This document shows, in pieces, positions 61,938 to 64,000 of a stretch of 64,000 nucleotides of DNA. The notes beneath the pieces were generated by a model that worked only from the letters and a program-made list of their open reading frames with translations, was not told the DNA's origin and made no database searches. Position 1 is the stretch's first letter. Each line of letters begins with the position of its first letter. Source of the DNA: Veillonellaceae bacterium. Lineage in GTDB: Bacteria; Bacillota; Negativicutes; Veillonellales; Dialisteraceae. The stretch is from positions 355,001 to 419,000 of the forward strand of contig DAJPGA010000001.1 of the NCBI GenBank assembly GCA_025992895.1, in the 5' to 3' direction. Both the position numbers and the translations under genes were made by a program.

Positions 61938-62552
61938 ATGATACAGGTCTCGCAGCTGAATTTCAGGGAGATGGAGCACCAGATCTGCCTGCTCGGGATG
62001 AATCAGACGATTTCGGGCTTGCTGTACGCAGGGGGCATGGATATGCCGGAGAATGGCGGTGTGCTGGCGTACGGGTATGTCGATACGGAAGGCGGTTTCA
62101 CTTTTGAAGTCCTCGCTCCGGCAAAGGTGGAGGGGGACAAGATCATTCCTCTTCCGGGAGTTCCGGATATGATGGTGAAGCTGCGCAAGGAGCAGGCGAA
62201 TGAATGCAGCATCCGTCTCGGCCCTGTGGTGGACAGGACGCCGTATGAGAGGAAAATCGCTGTCATCAACGAAGCGTATGCGCCGTCCGAAGATGTGGCC
62301 GCCATCCGCGGTGTCGATCTCATCGACGACTCCAGGCATCCTGACTATCCGGATGATATCCTCGTCATCTTCCTGAAGGAAGGGTACAAGACAGAGGGCT
62401 GCTGGGTAAGGAGCACGGAGGTCGAAGAGGGTCGCTGCATAGGAAAACTCCTGAATGAACCGGACCAGGACTATGGTGTCCATGAGAATGATCTCATTCC
62501 TTTTGATATTGTCAAAGAAGGAGACGAATACTTCTGCATTAGCAGGTTTTAG
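61938..62552 (+). CDS. Unknown protein, paralogue of 58085
   Basis: A 204-residue paralogue of the 58085 protein. It keeps the same strand pattern and the C-terminal GCWVRSTEVEEGRCIGKLLN then EPDQDYGVHEND segment of DUF2185/DUF2314 style. Third gene of the elaA - MmcQ/YjbR - unknown operon (15-base gap, GGGAGGGG site). Confidence 0.75.
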   Translation: MIQVSQLNFREMEHQICLLGMNQTISGLLYAGGMDMPENGGVLAYGYVDTEGGFTFEVLAPAKVEGDKIIPLPGVPDMMVKLRKEQANECSIRLGPVVDRTPYERKIAVINEAYAPSEDVAAIRGVDLIDDSRHPDYPDDILVIFLKEGYKTEGCWVRSTEVEEGRCIGKLLNEPDQDYGVHENDLIPFDIVKEGDEYFCISRF

Positions 62553-62559
62553 AGGGGGA

Positions 62560-62820
62560 TCTCGCTTCGCTCGAGGAACCTTTTTAGATTTAAAAGTTCG
62601 ATGAATAATCAACCCTATCCACCGCGAAGCGGTCCCCCTTCCCCGTCTGGGAAGGCGAGTTTGAAAACCACAAAATCAGCCTAACGGCTGAGGGAACTGC
62701 ATCTCATCCGTCGCCTCCGGCGACACCTTCTCCTTTCGGAGCAAGGTTAACACCCTTAAACCTCGCTATGCTCGAAAAAAACAATATAACCTCGCTTCGC
62801 TCGAGGAAAATCATAAAACT
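62560..62820. repeat. Intergenic hairpin modules
   Basis: CTCGCTTCGCTCGAGG (62561), CCACCGCGAAGCGGTCCCC (62619), CTTCCCCGTCTGGGAAGG (62636), AGCCTAACGGCTGAGG (62679), GTCGCCTCCGGCGACACC (62710) and CTTCTCCTTTCGGAGCAAGG (62727). The following 290 bases to 63112 are AT-rich with no gene seen. Confidence 0.8.
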
Positions 62821-63112
62821 CAATGCTCTCTTTTTGCTTTCTGTTTGATATTGAATATTTTTCGCAAAAGGTATACTTTAGTAGTATATCTTTTTAATTT
62901 TTTGTGGATTATAGTCAGGGCAGGTTGGGATGTGGAGGGGAGGAGTAAAGATTAACGGAATTTTATAATATAGATAGATGTCTATCCTTTTATTAAATTT
63001 TATTAAACATCGCAAAAGTACTATTAATTTATAGAAAAATAATGTAAGATAAAGCGCAATTGATTAGCAGCTGGTTATGGGCGGAGCCCGCTTTATGGCA
63101 GGAGGATAAAAG

Positions 63113-64000
63113 GTGAATAGTTCCTGGTTAATGGATGCCGGTATTTTCGTGGTTTCTTTTGGCACAGCATTTTACGTGCTCGGCAGGCTGGGAAGGAAGC
63201 AGGCGGCTAAGGCCGTGAAGAAGGCGGATACGAAGGTCCGCAGCGCAGCGGAGGAGCGGGAAGCGGCGAGGAAGTCGCTTGATTCGACGATCCATCAGCT
63301 GGGCGATGAGAAGCTTGCCGTAATTACCGGGGATCTCACGACGTTTACTGAGATTTTCAGCAAGATTGAAAATGTGGATTTTGAAGCCGGCAGCAGGGCT
63401 GCTGAAATGGCTGATTTCGTTCCTGGAGGGGATGAGAACAGAAGGCTTCAGGCAGGAGTCGCCAGGATTAAGAGACTTGAGAGAAATGACAATCCTGATT
63501 TAAGAGGACTTCGCATCCGTGCGCTGGGTGTTTCTGATGCGGAGACGCTTTTTGAAAGGGCAACGGGGAAGGATGAAATTTCCTATAGTTCTTCGATCAA
63601 TGCGACTGTCAAATGGATGATGACGGGCAAGGTGGAAGGCGATGTATTCGGACCGGATTGCAGGGAGTCCGTCTTCATCGGCTTCGGCGATGGTCCGTCT
63701 CATACGAGGGGCGAGGAAAAGGCATCGAGTTTCCGCACGAAGATGTATCCGCAGGAAGCGGAGCAGTTCGAAGCGGAATCCAAGGTCGTTGCCCGCCTCG
63801 CTGTCCAGCTCTGCACTCTGGCGGAGGGTCAGAGGAAGGTGCTGGAAAGCAACACGAAGAATTTCCATGCCCGTGTCAATGCGCTGAAGCGCATCGTCGA
63901 TCAGGAAGGGTATGACTGGAACAAGTACGGCAAAGAGGACAGAAGAATCATCGCTCTTGCTGCCCGCCAGGCCAGAAATATCTCCGTGATTGTCACGATT
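63113..64000 (+). CDS. Membrane-anchored protein, partial (runs off window)
   Basis: An open frame of 296 codons to the window edge, beginning GTG at 63113 after GGAGGATAAAAG. An N-terminal membrane helix (AGIFVVSFGTAFYVLGRLG) is followed by a basic coiled-coil-like stretch (KAVKKADTKVRSAAEEREAA). A soluble domain follows with SSINATVKWMMTGKVEGDVF and later GFGDGPSHTRGEEKASSF, then helices rich in Arg and Lys. Family not recognised. Only the N-terminal part is visible. Confidence 0.75.
   Translation, partial: MNSSWLMDAGIFVVSFGTAFYVLGRLGRKQAAKAVKKADTKVRSAAEEREAARKSLDSTIHQLGDEKLAVITGDLTTFTEIFSKIENVDFEAGSRAAEMADFVPGGDENRRLQAGVARIKRLERNDNPDLRGLRIRALGVSDAETLFERATGKDEISYSSSINATVKWMMTGKVEGDVFGPDCRESVFIGFGDGPSHTRGEEKASSFRTKMYPQEAEQFEAESKVVARLAVQLCTLAEGQRKVLESNTKNFHARVNALKRIVDQEGYDWNKYGKEDRRIIALAARQARNISVIVTI

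Noticed and set aside
61173..62612. 479-residue minus-strand ORF
   Set aside because: It spans three well-supported plus-strand genes and their gaps; a shadow.

Overview
The window looks like the chromosome of a diderm Firmicute of the Negativicutes (Veillonellales). A Dialister-like gut organism is my best guess, but that is inference. It pairs Gram-negative outer-membrane genes (three TonB-dependent receptors) with Firmicute-style regulation (a T-box leader, strong AGGAGG ribosome binding sites) and gut-anaerobe metabolism (two LarA-family nickel racemases, a B12 uptake lipoprotein under a nearby B12 riboswitch locus, type I AroD). Base composition is mid-GC, with clearly AT-richer patches at hsdS and at the HNH and GIY-YIG nuclease genes.

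Layout. 1-1780: end of an rRNA operon (23S 3' part, 5S, terminator). 1859-3584: first of three nearly identical IS3-family (IS150-like) elements; the others are at 18455-20179 and 44229-45953. 4.6-14.5 kb: a pRiA4b ORF-3-like protein, a LigB-type dioxygenase, two TonB receptors, and small exported or membrane proteins. 14.7-18.5 kb: hsdM, hsdS and a tyrosine recombinase, the core of a phase-variable type I restriction-modification locus, cut off by IS copy 2, with no hsdR. 20.3-27 kb: a sodium symporter under a T-box, a phosphoesterase lipoprotein, an orphan type I-F-like CRISPR mini-array, an LD-carboxypeptidase that carries a near-perfect protospacer for one of its spacers, and deoC. 27.7-30.5 kb: three TM2-domain proteins and small unknowns. 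31-39.4 kb: NCS2 permease, a TonB receptor behind a cobalamin riboswitch, a divergent B12-binding lipoprotein, M24 peptidase, aroD and larA. 39.8-48.4 kb: CorA-like transporter, second larA, IS copy 3, and a yeiH/LysR divergent pair. 48.8-58 kb: a nucleic-acid-processing island (an unknown two-gene unit with a CoiA-like zinc motif, HNH nuclease, GIY-YIG nuclease, PLD-helicase-DUF3427 protein, Nudix hydrolase). 58-64 kb: acetyltransferases, ADP-ribosylglycohydrolase, MmcQ/YjbR protein, two paralogous unknowns, and a membrane-anchored protein that runs off the window.

Two features stand out. First, the CRISPR mini-array at 24106-24432 holds a spacer that matches 30 of 32 bases of the LD-carboxypeptidase gene about 0.9 kb away. 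Both mismatches and the one PAM deviation lie in the PAM-plus-seed end, and all three fall at codon positions where the change is silent. This looks like escape from self-targeting that preserved the protein. Second, nearly every convergent or 3'-intergenic gap is filled with chains of short hairpin modules. Their linker sequences are conserved while their stem arms vary in a compensatory way. The IS elements have inserted at the same point of one of these modules.

No cas genes, hsdR, integrase-borne prophage or tRNA genes were seen. Many long antisense ORFs over GC-rich genes are shadows and are left out.
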